The position numbers were made by a program, and so were the translations under genes. A DNA stretch of 64,000 bases from CALFML01 sp044222245 (lineage in GTDB: Bacteria; Myxococcota_A; Polyangia; Palsa-1104; JAEUJZ01): assembly GCA_044222245.1 (NCBI GenBank), contig JBGANQ010000047.1:6398-70397 (forward strand). The letters run 5' to 3'. Below the pieces are notes generated by a model. That model did not search any database. It was not told the DNA's origin and saw only the letters and a program-made list of their open reading frames with translations. The number at the start of each line of letters is the position of its first letter. Position 1 is the stretch's first letter. Positions 29,151 through 38,180 of this stretch are shown in pieces.

Positions 29151-29179
29151 TTGACATTCCAGCGGGCGCGTGGAAAATG
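29151..29179 (+). promoter_or_regulatory. Promoter of the tRNA-Glu gene
   Basis: A consensus -35 box TTGACA (29151-29156) is followed after 17 bases by AAAATG (29174-29179), a weak -10. The tRNA starts about 28 bases further on, a suitable distance for a short 5' leader. Confidence 0.5.
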
Positions 29180-29206
29180 CCAAATCGCTGAGCATGAACT
29201 GCTCTT

Positions 29207-29280
29207 GACCCCATCGTCTAGCTGGCCTAGGACACTAGCCTTTCACGTTGGTAACACGGGTTCAAATCCCGTTGGGGTCG
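29207..29280 (+). tRNA. tRNA-Glu (anticodon TTC)
   Basis: A complete cloverleaf. The 7-bp acceptor stem is GACCCCA with TGGGGTC, the D-arm begins TCGTCTAG, the anticodon loop CTTTCAC (29240-29246) has TTC at 29242-29244, and the T-arm reads CGGGTTCAAATCCCG. The anticodon stem contains two G-T pairs (CTAGC with GTTGG). The discriminator base is G and CCA is not encoded. A 27-bp minisatellite begins about 90 bases downstream. Confidence 0.95.
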
Positions 29281-29368
29281 CTACCTTGAACCGTCGCTGC
29301 GGCTGAACTTGGGCTGTGGCGACGTTTTTTTTGCCGGTTCGCAGGGGCGCAGCGGCCCGCGGCGGAGC

Positions 29369-29488
29369 GAAGGCTGGCGCGGCTGTCGGCGGGGTGAAGG
29401 CTGGCGCGGCTGTCGGCGGGGTGAAGGCTGGCGCGGCTGTCGGCGGGGTGAAGGCTGGCGCGGCTGTCGGCGGGGTGAAGGCTGGCGC
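29369..29488. repeat. 27-bp minisatellite downstream of tRNA-Glu
   Basis: Four identical 27-bp units (29369-29395, 29396-29422, 29423-29449, 29450-29476) plus a 12-base partial unit. The 27-bp period is a multiple of three, and one plus-strand frame (29316-29537) reads through as a GVKAGAAVG nonapeptide repeat. That frame has no other protein-like feature, so the block is treated as a non-coding repeat. Confidence 0.9.
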
Positions 29489-29589
29489 CTCAAGGCCGGC
29501 GCGGCGGGCAGGGGCGGCAGTGGTGCTGCCCGCCTGAGATAGACGCCGACGCGGAGCACGGGCCGCGGCACTCTGGTATCCTGCCCTAT

Positions 29590-29952
29590 ATGTTGCGAAA
29601 GTGGAAAAGACCGCGCCGAGCGAGCCTTTTCGACGCGAAGCCGAGCCCCCGCCGAGCCCAGAGCTCCCGTCGGTGGCGCTCACCCAAGAGGGCGCTTGTG
29701 GGGGTGGTGCTGAGCGCGGCCGGGGCGCTGCTCTTGTTGTTGTTTCTGGCTGGCCGGCGCTGGAGTCGGCTGGTGGCGCGGCTCGGGCGATCGCTGCCGG
29801 GCGAGGCGCGGCTGCGGCGGCTACGCGCCGGGCGACTCGATCCCGGACACGCCGCCGGCGGTCCCCAGCCCGGCGCCGAGCCGCGGCCCGGCGACCACGC
29901 CGGCGGCCGCCGCCAGTCCGCCCGCCGCCGCCCCCGCCCCAGCCGCCACTAA
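29590..29952 (+). other. Frame-displaced N-terminal membrane anchor of the WD40 gene
   Basis: An ATG at 29590 opens a frame with a basic N-terminus and one strong membrane helix (ALVGVVLSAAGALLLLLFLA). After about 29800 it turns into Arg/Pro shadow sequence and stops at 29952. In the frame used by the WD40 protein, a Pro/Ala/Thr linker typical of these anchored proteins already begins near 29822, but that frame has no start codon before 30026. The simplest reading is one membrane-anchored protein interrupted by a one- or two-base indel between about 29760 and 29830, either genuine or a sequence error. Confidence 0.55.
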
Positions 29953-30025
29953 AGACCCGCCAGCGCCGCCGCCGGCCCCCGAGCCGAGCCTCGATCTGGC
30001 GACGCCCCCGAGCGCCGACGGCGGC

Positions 30026-32089
30026 GTGACTCCCGATGCCGCCACCCCGCAGAGCACCATCGACCCGGAGCTGCGCGCCCGCCTGGAGGCCCTGGAGGCG
30101 CAGAACGATCTCTTGCTCAACAACATCGGCAACCGGCAGGCGGTGCTGCAGACGGCGATCATCAACGTCGGCCGCCCGGTCTCCGGCGGCCAGATGCCGC
30201 CCGTCGCCGCGGTCAAGGACCTGTTCAAGGCGACCGGGGAGATGGTGGTCTCGCAGGTGCTGCGCCATGACGGCACGGTACACTTTGTCTCGTTTTCGGC
30301 CGACGGCAACCGCCTGGTCACCGCCTGCTCCGATGGGAGCGCTCGCATCTGGGACGCCCGCTCGCTGGTCAGCCTGCTCGCCCTCAAAGGTCACACCCAG
30401 GACGTCTACAGCGCCGCCTTCTCGCAGGACGGCGGCCGGGTGGTGACCGCCAGCGCCGATCGCACCGCCAAGATCTGGGACACCCGCACCGGCACCAACC
30501 TGCTCACGCTGCAGGGGCACAGCCAGGAGGTCAACGTCGCCGCCTTCTCGCGCGACGGCAGCCGCGTGGCGACCGCCGGCGGCGACAACCTGGCCAAGAT
30601 CTGGGACGCCAAGACCGGGCGGGTACTGTTCACCCTGCAGGGGCACCAGGGTCCGGTGCTGTTCATCGGCTGGTCGCCCGACGGCGGGCGCGTGATCACC
30701 GCCAGCTCGGACGACACGGCGCGGATCTGGGACGCGCGCAGCGGGCGGCCGATGCTGGCGCTGCAGGGGCACAGCGAGGACGTCACCTCGGCGATCTTTT
30801 CCCCCAACGGGCAGCGCGTGCTCACTGCCGGCCGCGACAAGAAGGCGATGGTCTGGGAGGCCGCCAGCGGGCGGATCATGCTGACGCTGTACGATGCCGA
30901 GGAGGGGATCCGCACCGCCGCCTACTCCAGCGACGGCCTGCGCATCGTCACCGCGAGCAGCGGTCGCATCGCCCGGGTCTGGGACGCGATCAGCGGCCGC
31001 GCCCTGTTCATGCTCAAGGGCCACACCCAGGACCTGCGCGCCGCGGTGTTCTCGCCGGACTTTGCCCGCGTCGCCACCGGCGCCGGGGATGACACGGCGC
31101 GGGTGTGGGACATCCGCCAGGGCCGCAGCGGCCAGATCTTCCAGAGCAAGTCGGAGATCAACAGCGCCGCCTTCTCCGCCGACGGCCTGCGCGTGGTGAC
31201 CACCGGCGTCGATCACAACGGCCTGGTGTGGAACGCCCGCACCGAGCGCGCCCAGCTGCTGCTCGCCGGCCACACCGGCGAGGTCTTTAGCGGCGTGTTC
31301 GCGCCGAGCGGCCTGCGCGTCGCCACCGCCAGCGCCGATCGCACCGTTCGCCTGTGGGACGCCAAGTCGGGCGGCACCGCCCTGACGCTGCAGGGCCACG
31401 CCGGCGCGGTCTACGCCGTCGCCTACTCGCCCGACGGCGGCAAGCTGGTCACCGCGAGCGCCGATCACACGGCGCGGATCTGGGACGCGCGCACCGGCCA
31501 GACCCTGCAGACGCTGCAGGGCCACACCGGCGAGGTGCGCGGCTGCGCCTTCTCCCCCGACGGGACGCGCGTTGTCACCGCGAGCTCGGACGGCAACGCC
31601 CAGGTCTGGGACGCGATGAGCGGCAAGAGCCTGCTGGTGCTGCAGGGCCACACCCAGGACGTGCTGGCCACCGCCTACTCGCCCGCCGGGGCCCGCATCG
31701 CCACCGCCAGCGCCGACGGCACAGTGATCGTCTGGGACGCCGCGAGCGGGCAGAAGCAGTTCACCTTCACCGAGCACGGACAGATAGTGCGCACGGTGGC
31801 GTTCTCGCCGGACAGCAGCCTGCTCGCCAGCGGCGGCGATGACCGCAACGCCCGGATCTGGGATCTGCACACCGGCAAGCAGCTGCTGGCCCTGGAGGAG
31901 CGCTCCGGCCCGGTGCGCGGGGTGCACTTTACGCCCGACGGCACCCGCCTCATCCTCGCCGGCGGCGACGGCACTGCGCGCATCCTCCTGGCCAGCGTCG
32001 ATGGCCTGCTCGGCTTCGGCTGCCGGGTGCTGCGCGGCACCGACCTGTACTCCGAGATCCAGGCCTACTGCGACCGCTTCCCTGGCTGA
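30026..32089 (+). CDS. WD40-repeat protein, 14 repeats
   Basis: After a short helical segment (RARLEALEAQNDLLLNN) the chain contains 14 successive WD40 units of about 40 residues. Typical units read GHTQDVYSAAFSQDG and VVTASADRTAKIWD, closing with VRGVHFTPDGTRLILAGGDG. Fourteen units would form two seven-bladed propellers or one double ring, a protein-binding platform. The C-terminus (GFGCRVLRGTDLYSEIQAYC) is a short non-repeat tail with two cysteines. The GTG at 30026 is only the first available start; the open frame and a Pro/Ala linker extend back to about 29822, and the probable true start is the membrane anchor at 29590 in another frame. Adjacent repeats are very similar at DNA level. 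Confidence 0.85.
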   Translation: MTPDAATPQSTIDPELRARLEALEAQNDLLLNNIGNRQAVLQTAIINVGRPVSGGQMPPVAAVKDLFKATGEMVVSQVLRHDGTVHFVSFSADGNRLVTACSDGSARIWDARSLVSLLALKGHTQDVYSAAFSQDGGRVVTASADRTAKIWDTRTGTNLLTLQGHSQEVNVAAFSRDGSRVATAGGDNLAKIWDAKTGRVLFTLQGHQGPVLFIGWSPDGGRVITASSDDTARIWDARSGRPMLALQGHSEDVTSAIFSPNGQRVLTAGRDKKAMVWEAASGRIMLTLYDAEEGIRTAAYSSDGLRIVTASSGRIARVWDAISGRALFMLKGHTQDLRAAVFSPDFARVATGAGDDTARVWDIRQGRSGQIFQSKSEINSAAFSADGLRVVTTGVDHNGLVWNARTERAQLLLAGHTGEVFSGVFAPSGLRVATASADRTVRLWDAKSGGTALTLQGHAGAVYAVAYSPDGGKLVTASADHTARIWDARTGQTLQTLQGHTGEVRGCAFSPDGTRVVTASSDGNAQVWDAMSGKSLLVLQGHTQDVLATAYSPAGARIATASADGTVIVWDAASGQKQFTFTEHGQIVRTVAFSPDSSLLASGGDDRNARIWDLHTGKQLLALEERSGPVRGVHFTPDGTRLILAGGDGTARILLASVDGLLGFGCRVLRGTDLYSEIQAYCDRFPG

Positions 32090-32172
32090 GGCGCGGCCGG
32101 CGCCGAGCTTCTCCACCGACGCTCGCGCGGCGCGCGTTGCCTGGGCGGCGGTCGCCCCTGTAAAGTCTTGCT

Positions 32173-32679
32173 ATGCGAACCCACGTCATCTCTACGCTGC
32201 TGGTGCTCGGGCTGGCGCTCACCGGCGGGGCCGCGCAGGCCGGCGACAAGTCGGCGGCGACCCCTGCCACCCCGGCCAAGCCGCCGCTGCCCGCGATCCC
32301 GGCACCGCCCGACGTCAGCGCGCCGCCCGCCGACGCCCAGAAGACCCCCTCGGGCCTGTTTACCAAGGTGCTGCAGAAGGGCACCGGCAGCACCCACCCG
32401 CAGGCCGGCGACACCGTCGAGGTCAACTACGCCGGCTGGATGATCGACGGCAAGCTGTTTGACACCTCGCAGAAGCGCAACAGCACGGCGAAGTTCCCGC
32501 TCGATCTGCTGATCAAAGGCTGGCAGGAGGGGCTGAAGCTGATGGTGGTGGGGGAGAAGCGGCGGATGTGGATCCCCGCCAACCTCGCTTACGGCGACAA
32601 GCCGCGCCGACCCGGCGGCCCGCACGGCATGCTGGTGTTCGACGTCGAGCTGGTGAGCATCCCCGGCCCGCAGCCCTAG
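32173..32679 (+). CDS. Secreted FKBP-type peptidyl-prolyl isomerase
   Basis: Catalyses cis-trans isomerisation of proline bonds in exported proteins. A signal peptide (STLLVLGLALTGGAAQA, cleavage near residue 23) is followed by a Pro/Ala linker and one FKBP domain of about 100 residues. Conserved FKBP features are GDTVEVNYAGWMIDGKLFDTS, the FPLDLLIKGWQEGLKLMVVGEK strand-helix and IPANLAYGD near the active site. Several aromatic pocket residues (Y, F-D, W, Y) are retained, so it is probably active. Its stop codon TAG at 32677 is the first triplet of a dispersed stem-loop element. Confidence 0.9.
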   Translation: MRTHVISTLLVLGLALTGGAAQAGDKSAATPATPAKPPLPAIPAPPDVSAPPADAQKTPSGLFTKVLQKGTGSTHPQAGDTVEVNYAGWMIDGKLFDTSQKRNSTAKFPLDLLIKGWQEGLKLMVVGEKRRMWIPANLAYGDKPRRPGGPHGMLVFDVELVSIPGPQP

Positions 32680-32802
32680 CAGGCTGCGGCAAGGCTACTC
32701 CGCGATCCGACTGCGGGTCGGGCCGTGCTGGCAGCCAAGAGGCTGCGCCGCGCGCCCGAACCCGAGCTCGGGCCGCTCGCCACGTCTTGCCCCAGCCTGC
32801 TA
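32677..32802 (+). repeat. Stop-codon-abutting stem-loop element, copy A
   Basis: A 126-bp element whose ends form a 17-base inverted repeat with one mismatch: TAGCAGGCTGCGGCAAG at 32677-32693 and its complement CTTGCCCCAGCCTGCTA at 32786-32802. The first three bases are the FKBP stop codon. The right side (CTCGGGCCGCTCGC.ACGT.TTGCCCCAGC pattern) is shared with copies B and C; the middle is variable and self-complementary. Confidence 0.8.
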
Positions 32803-32854
32803 GCCCGGGCCGCTGCGTCGCCGCGCGCTGGGCGCCTGGGCCCGGCGGCAGCGG

Positions 32855-33250
32855 CTACTCGTGCGACTGGTTCTTGCTCGGCTCGTCCGCCTTGGCGGCC
32901 GGGTCGGCTTTGTCGCCCTTGGCTGGCTCGTTGGCGGTGGTCACCTTGCGCTTGTCGCGCAGGCGCTGGCGGTCGGCCGTAGTCAGGGTGTCGATCGGCG
33001 CCGCGGTGGGCGCTTTCTGCTCGGACCAGTGCGACATCAGGACCGCCGCCGCCGCCGCCGAGGCCTTGCTCTGCGCCGGCTCGGCGACCTCGCGGCCCTG
33101 CTGCTTGAGCGTCTCGGGGTGCTCCTGGGCCAGATCGTCGTCGTTGACCGCCTTCTTCTTGCGGATGTTGCGCTCGATGTGCAGGCTCAGCTGCGCAAAG
33201 GGGTCCTTGTCTGCGCCGGGGGTGGCCTTCTGGTCCAGCTTCATCGACAT
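32855..33250 (-). CDS. Hydrophilic hypothetical protein
   Basis: A 131-residue, strongly charged protein (MSMKLDQKATPG, AQLSLHIERNIRKKK, then Ala/Lys/Asp-rich and low-complexity) without signal peptide or membrane helix, probably largely disordered. The start is well supported: AAGGAG lies seven bases before the ATG at 33250. The C-terminal half (KGDKADPAAKADEPSKNQS) is low complexity. No family is recognised. It converges on the FKBP gene with the stem-loop element between them. Confidence 0.6.
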   Translation of the reverse strand: MSMKLDQKATPGADKDPFAQLSLHIERNIRKKKAVNDDDLAQEHPETLKQQGREVAEPAQSKASAAAAAVLMSHWSEQKAPTAAPIDTLTTADRQRLRDKRKVTTANEPAKGDKADPAAKADEPSKNQSHE

Positions 33251-33353
33251 GGAGAGGCTCCTTGGACCCGGGGCCGCCGAAAGGGCGCCCGCCGGTCCTG
33301 ATCATTATCGGCGAAAACCGGCGCGCGGTGTCGCCTAAGCGCGGGGGCAGGGG

Positions 33354-33737
33354 TCAGCGCGGCGGCGCGGGGTCAGGGTCGATGGCGATGAGCAGCAGCG
33401 GCGGCTGGCCGGCAAAGCTGTACACGCTCAGAGCGAGCTGCAGCCGCTGCTCGCGCCAGCCGAGCTCATAGACGTCGTACCGCTGGTCGCCGCGGACCTG
33501 CGTGGCGACAAAGTCAGCGGGAACTAGGGCGGCGACCAGGGCCCAGCCGTAGGCGCAGATCGCCGGCTCGGCAAGCTGGTGCGGCGGGGCGCTGGCGAGG
33601 ACCGCCAGCAGGCGCTGCAGCCCGGCGGTCTTCTCAAAATACTTCGCCCTGCCCCCGATGGCTCTGATTAAGTCTAACGGCCACAGAGGCCCGGACTTTG
33701 CCGGCTTAAGGGCTTCTTTATCGGAAGAATTCTTCAT
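33354..33737 (-). CDS. Small protein of unknown function
   Basis: A 127-residue soluble protein read from the ATG at 33737 (MKNSSDKEALKPAK). It has a Leu/Ala-rich helical middle (GLQRLLAVLASAPPHQLAEPAI) and a beta-like end (QRYDVYELGWREQRLQLALSVY). The reading frame stays open upstream to 33893, but that part lies in relatively AT-rich DNA and is Cys/Trp-rich and unlike the rest. No family is recognised. It is transcribed divergently from a YgiT/MqsA-like regulator, and the two share the AT-rich spacer, so control by that regulator is possible but untested. Confidence 0.5.
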   Translation of the reverse strand: MKNSSDKEALKPAKSGPLWPLDLIRAIGGRAKYFEKTAGLQRLLAVLASAPPHQLAEPAICAYGWALVAALVPADFVATQVRGDQRYDVYELGWREQRLQLALSVYSFAGQPPLLLIAIDPDPAPPR

Positions 33738-34065
33738 GAGGCAGGGTCCAGCCGCAGCACGGCTCTGCAAGTGAGCCTTCAGGCAAGCAGGAAAGGACAT
33801 TAGCCCGACGGAACGTAATATCAACCAATAAATTCCGTTGTACGTGGTCCAACAAGTCGCCAGACAAGCTCGACAAAATCCGAAATACCGCACTCATGCA
33901 TAAGCGCGCGGCGCCCCGGGCGCCTGAGACGGGAGAGCCACACTTAGCGAGCAATAACCACCCCAAAGAGCGAATATAGTAAGGCGAATAACATTCTCTT
34001 GACTCCGCAAATCGCGGCAGCGATGACTCTTGGGCCGGCGCGGTCGCCAGCTCCTGTATCGACAG
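33738..34065. other. Relatively AT-rich divergent intergenic region
   Basis: About 330 bases without a convincing gene. Base composition drops visibly compared with the rest of the window between about 33790 and 34010. It contains the 7-base direct repeat GCGAATA at 33970 and 33984 (14-base spacing) and a TTGACT box at 33999. It probably holds the promoters of both flanking genes. Confidence 0.55.
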
Positions 34066-34545
34066 ATGAGTCAAGAAGCAGCTCGCAAATGCGTGAAGTG
34101 TGGCGGCAAGACGGTTCGCAAGCGCATGCGCCCGGGGCGGACAATCCGCTACCGCAACATGAACGCGCTCGCCGTCCCGGAGGACATCCCGATCCCGACC
34201 TGCAGCCGCTGCCACGCCGAGTACATCGACGCCGAGACCGCCGCGGTGCTGGAAGAGGCGCTGCGCGCGGCCTACCGGCGGGCGCTGCAGCAGCGGGCCC
34301 GCCAGGCGATCGACATCGTCACCAGCCACATCTCGCAGCGCCGGCTCGAGCTGCTGCTCGGGCTGTCTCAGGGCTACCTGTCGCGCCTGCGCGCCGGCGC
34401 CGGCAACCCGAGCCCCGAGCTGGTCAGCCACCTGGCGCTCATCGCCCATGACCCGGCGGCGCGCCTGCAAGAGCTGGAGCGCTACTGGGCCCACCCCGAT
34501 GGGCTGCCAGCGCACCCGGCGGCGTCGGCGGCCTACCTGCGCTGA
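34066..34545 (+). CDS. YgiT/MqsA-like zinc-finger and helix-turn-helix regulator
   Basis: A 159-residue protein starting at ATG 34066 (MSQEAARKC). The N-terminal zinc finger has two CxxC pairs, CVKCGG and CSRCHAEY, with IRYRNMNALAVPEDIPIPTC between them, as in YgiT-type antitoxins of the MqsA family. An Ala/Arg-rich linker leads to a helix-turn-helix (SQRRLELLLGLSQGYLSRLRAG, then PELVSHLALIAHD). MqsA pairs with the MqsR RNase toxin, but no MqsR-like gene is adjacent. It is therefore better described as a solitary DNA-binding regulator. A possible partner is the divergent 127-residue protein, which shows no MqsR likeness. Confidence 0.78.
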   Translation: MSQEAARKCVKCGGKTVRKRMRPGRTIRYRNMNALAVPEDIPIPTCSRCHAEYIDAETAAVLEEALRAAYRRALQQRARQAIDIVTSHISQRRLELLLGLSQGYLSRLRAGAGNPSPELVSHLALIAHDPAARLQELERYWAHPDGLPAHPAASAAYLR

Positions 34546-34604
34546 GCCGGGGCCGGCGGTCGCCGGTTTGCGCGCCGCGTTTTTTCGGCTAGATTCGCCC
34601 CCTC

Positions 34605-35300
34605 ATGTCGGTGCGGATCCGCCACCACGTAAACCCGCTGCGCTCGAAGCTGCTCCACATCGCGCCCGGTCCGCTGGTGCTGCCCGCCGAGGCGCCGCGC
34701 CCCCTGGACATCGAGCTCGGCTGCGCCGATGCGCAGTTCCTGTTCGAGCTGGCGCGTCGCGATCGCCACACGAGCTACCTCGGCATCGAGATCCGCGAGC
34801 CGCTGGTCGCCGACGTCAACCAGCGCGCCGCCGCCGAGGGCCTTAGCCACCTGCGGGCGGTGTTCGCCCACATCAACATCGATCTGGCGACGCTGCTCTC
34901 CGGGCGCAAGGTGCGGCGCTTCTTTATCAACTTCCCCGACCCGTGGTTCAAGCGGGCGCAGAAGAAGCGCCGCCTCATCACCCCGGAGCTGGCGGCGCAG
35001 CTCACGGCGCTGCTCGCCGCCGACGGCGAGCTATTTTTCCAGAGCGACGTGTGGAGCCTGGCGCTCGACGCGATGGCGGTGCTGGAGACCACCCCGGGCC
35101 TTGGCAACGTCGCCGGCGAGTGGTCGTTTGTGCGCAAAAGCCCCTACCCGGCGCGCTCGCTGCGCGAGGAGCGGGTGCTGGCCCGCGGGCTGCCGGTGTG
35201 GCGCATGCTTTATCGTCCGGTGGCGCTGCCGGTGGCGCTGCCGGCGACGCAAGCTGCAGACTCACCCGTGGCTCAGGCGCCCGCCGGCCTTCCTTTTTGA
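34605..35300 (+). CDS. trmB: tRNA (guanine-N7-)-methyltransferase
   Basis: Methylates G46 of tRNA with S-adenosylmethionine. The SAM-binding motif LDIELGCADAQFLFELARRD, the following YLGIEI acidic strand end, and the TrmB signature FFINFPDPWFKRAQKKRRLI are all present. Near the end, KSPYPARSLREERVLARGLPVWRM matches the conserved tRNA-binding C-terminal region (usually T.YE.R....G). The length of 231 residues is typical. The ATG at 34605 is the first reasonable start. It precedes the DUF1015 gene by about 55 bases. Confidence 0.92.
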   Translation: MSVRIRHHVNPLRSKLLHIAPGPLVLPAEAPRPLDIELGCADAQFLFELARRDRHTSYLGIEIREPLVADVNQRAAAEGLSHLRAVFAHINIDLATLLSGRKVRRFFINFPDPWFKRAQKKRRLITPELAAQLTALLAADGELFFQSDVWSLALDAMAVLETTPGLGNVAGEWSFVRKSPYPARSLREERVLARGLPVWRMLYRPVALPVALPATQAADSPVAQAPAGLPF

Positions 35301-35355
35301 GCGCAGCGGGGCCAAAGTTGAGCCAGAATCGAACCCTTGTCTCGGGAGATTATTC

Positions 35356-36702
<1,347 letters not shown>

Positions 36703-37587
36703 GTGGCAAACCCGACCGACCCCCGCGGGGTGCCGCGCATCGCCAGCGATGTCGCGCACGACGGCCTGCGCCGCTCCGGCCCGCTGGCGGCGACAGAGCC
36801 GGCGCTCGGCGGCCCGCGCGGCAGCGGCGACGATCCGCGGCGCAGCCCGGAGGACGACGAGCTGACCTGCGATCCGATCCTGCGCGGGCGCCTGACCCTG
36901 TTGCAGCCGCGCGTCGGCTATCGGTTCAGCATCGATCCGCTGCTGCTCGCCGATTTCGTCGGCGCGCCGCCGCTCGGGCGCCTGGTCGATCTGGGCGCCG
37001 GGGTGGGGGTGGTCGGGCTCACCCTGGCCAAGAACGATCCTGCGGCGCAGGTGACGCTCGTCGAGCTGCAGCCGCGGCTGGCCGCCTTGTGCCTGCGCAA
37101 CACCGCGTACAACGGCCTGTCCGACCGCTGCTCGGTCATTCAGGGCGACCTGCTGGCGCCGGCGACGCAGAAGCAGCTGCCCGGGGCCTGCTTCGATCTA
37201 GTGGTGTCGTGTCCGCCCTACTACCCGCTCGGGCAGGGCGATGTGAACCCAGACAGCGAGGAGGCGATCGCCCGGCACGAGCTGCGCCTGCCGCTGCCCG
37301 ACCTGGTGCGGGCGGCGCGCCGGCTTATCGGATTTCGCGGCCGGGTGGCGGTGGTCTATCCGTCGCCGCGGCTGTCCGAGCTGCTCGCCCAGCTGCTCGC
37401 CAGCGGGCTGCAGCCGACGCGGCTGCGCCTGGTCCACCCGCACCCCGGCGAGCCCGCGCAGCGCGCCATCGTCGAGGCGCGCAAGGGCGGCCGCGGCGGG
37501 CTGTGCATCGAGCCGCCGCTCTACGTGCGCGAGGCCGGCGGCGGCTACACGGCGGACGCGCGGCGGGCGCTCGGAGAGGCGGACTAG
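36703..37587 (+). CDS. YfiC/TrmN6-like SAM-dependent methyltransferase
   Basis: A 294-residue Rossmann-fold methyltransferase. The SAM-binding loop VDLGAGVGVVGLTLAKND follows RFSIDPLLLADFV, and the catalytic NPPY-type motif appears as SCPPYY, a variant in which Ser-Cys replaces the usual Asn. Family members methylate N6 of A37 in tRNA1(Val) or act on related purine substrates. The modified motif leaves the reaction uncertain. The first 45 residues are Pro/Gly/Arg-rich and probably disordered. It starts with GTG immediately after the DUF1015 stop, so the two are coupled. Confidence 0.8.
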   Translation: MANPTDPRGVPRIASDVAHDGLRRSGPLAATEPALGGPRGSGDDPRRSPEDDELTCDPILRGRLTLLQPRVGYRFSIDPLLLADFVGAPPLGRLVDLGAGVGVVGLTLAKNDPAAQVTLVELQPRLAALCLRNTAYNGLSDRCSVIQGDLLAPATQKQLPGACFDLVVSCPPYYPLGQGDVNPDSEEAIARHELRLPLPDLVRAARRLIGFRGRVAVVYPSPRLSELLAQLLASGLQPTRLRLVHPHPGEPAQRAIVEARKGGRGGLCIEPPLYVREAGGGYTADARRALGEAD

Positions 37588-37685
37588 CAGGCGGCATCAG
37601 ACAAGTGGCCGGACTGCCGGCGCGGGGCGATGCAGCGTCCTGACCAGCCAAGTGAGCGTATAAACTAGAGAGAACCTGGGAGGCT

Positions 37686-38117
37686 GTGATGCGCTTTGTG
37701 ACGATTGGGCTCGGGATCATGATGCTGGGTGGGGTCGCGGTGGTGGGCTGTCTGCCCAAGCCGAAGCAGGAGTACACCAACGACCAGCTCAAGCAGGTCG
37801 ACTCGCTGGAAGAGGTGATGCGGGTGCAGGCAGCGACGATGGACCCGCAGTTTAGCAAGATCGGCAACACCAAGTTCAGCGATGCCGACTACACGGCGCT
37901 CGTAAGCGCCGGCCAGCGCATCCAGACCTCGGCCGAGGTCGTGCGCACCAAGCACAGCGCCAAGCGCCCGCCGAGCTTCGCCGCCTTTGCCGAGCAGCTG
38001 GGCAAGTATGCAGGCGAGCTCACCGCGGCGGCCGAGGCCAAGGACGCCTCGCGGTCGTCGGCGGCGCTGCAGCAGATGCGCGACACCTGCCGCGCCTGTC
38101 ACAAAGAGCACCGCTAG
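37686..38117 (+). CDS. Cytochrome c'-like haem lipoprotein
   Basis: A 143-residue protein with a lipoprotein signal (GIMMLGGVAVVGC, lipid cysteine at residue 21) and a four-helix-like body ending in the haem c attachment motif CRACHKEH (CxxCH) a few residues from the C-terminus. A C-terminal CxxCH in a small helical protein is the layout of class II cytochromes c (c' family), which bind NO or act in electron transfer. Here it would be tethered to the membrane. GGAGG lies six bases before the ATG at 37686. No partner redox gene is adjacent. Confidence 0.8.
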   Translation: MMRFVTIGLGIMMLGGVAVVGCLPKPKQEYTNDQLKQVDSLEEVMRVQAATMDPQFSKIGNTKFSDADYTALVSAGQRIQTSAEVVRTKHSAKRPPSFAAFAEQLGKYAGELTAAAEAKDASRSSAALQQMRDTCRACHKEHR

Positions 38118-38180
38118 CCGGCGCCGGTGGACGCGCTGTCCGCACCGGCCTCCCGCGGGCCGCGAGGCTAACCTGCAGTC

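Noticed and set aside
29369..29488. CRISPR array next to the tRNA
   Set aside because: Units are contiguous identical 27-mers without spacers, and no cas genes are present.
29316..29537. 73-residue plus-strand frame across the 27-bp minisatellite
   Set aside because: It exists only because the repeat period is a multiple of three; there is no flanking protein-like sequence.
29243..32116. 957-residue open frame on the minus strand covering the WD40 gene
   Set aside because: It is the complement of a strongly supported WD40 gene; its composition (Ala/Gly/Arg/Val/His) is typical of a shadow in GC-rich DNA, and it also crosses the tRNA and the 27-bp repeat.
32677..32802. Simple intrinsic terminator for the FKBP gene
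   Set aside because: The terminal stem is strong but no T-run follows, and the distal sequence is conserved in two other copies, which points to an element rather than a plain terminator.
33354..34545. MqsRA-type toxin-antitoxin pair
   Set aside because: The MqsA-like protein is present but its divergent neighbour has no MqsR likeness and the genes are not in the usual operon order.
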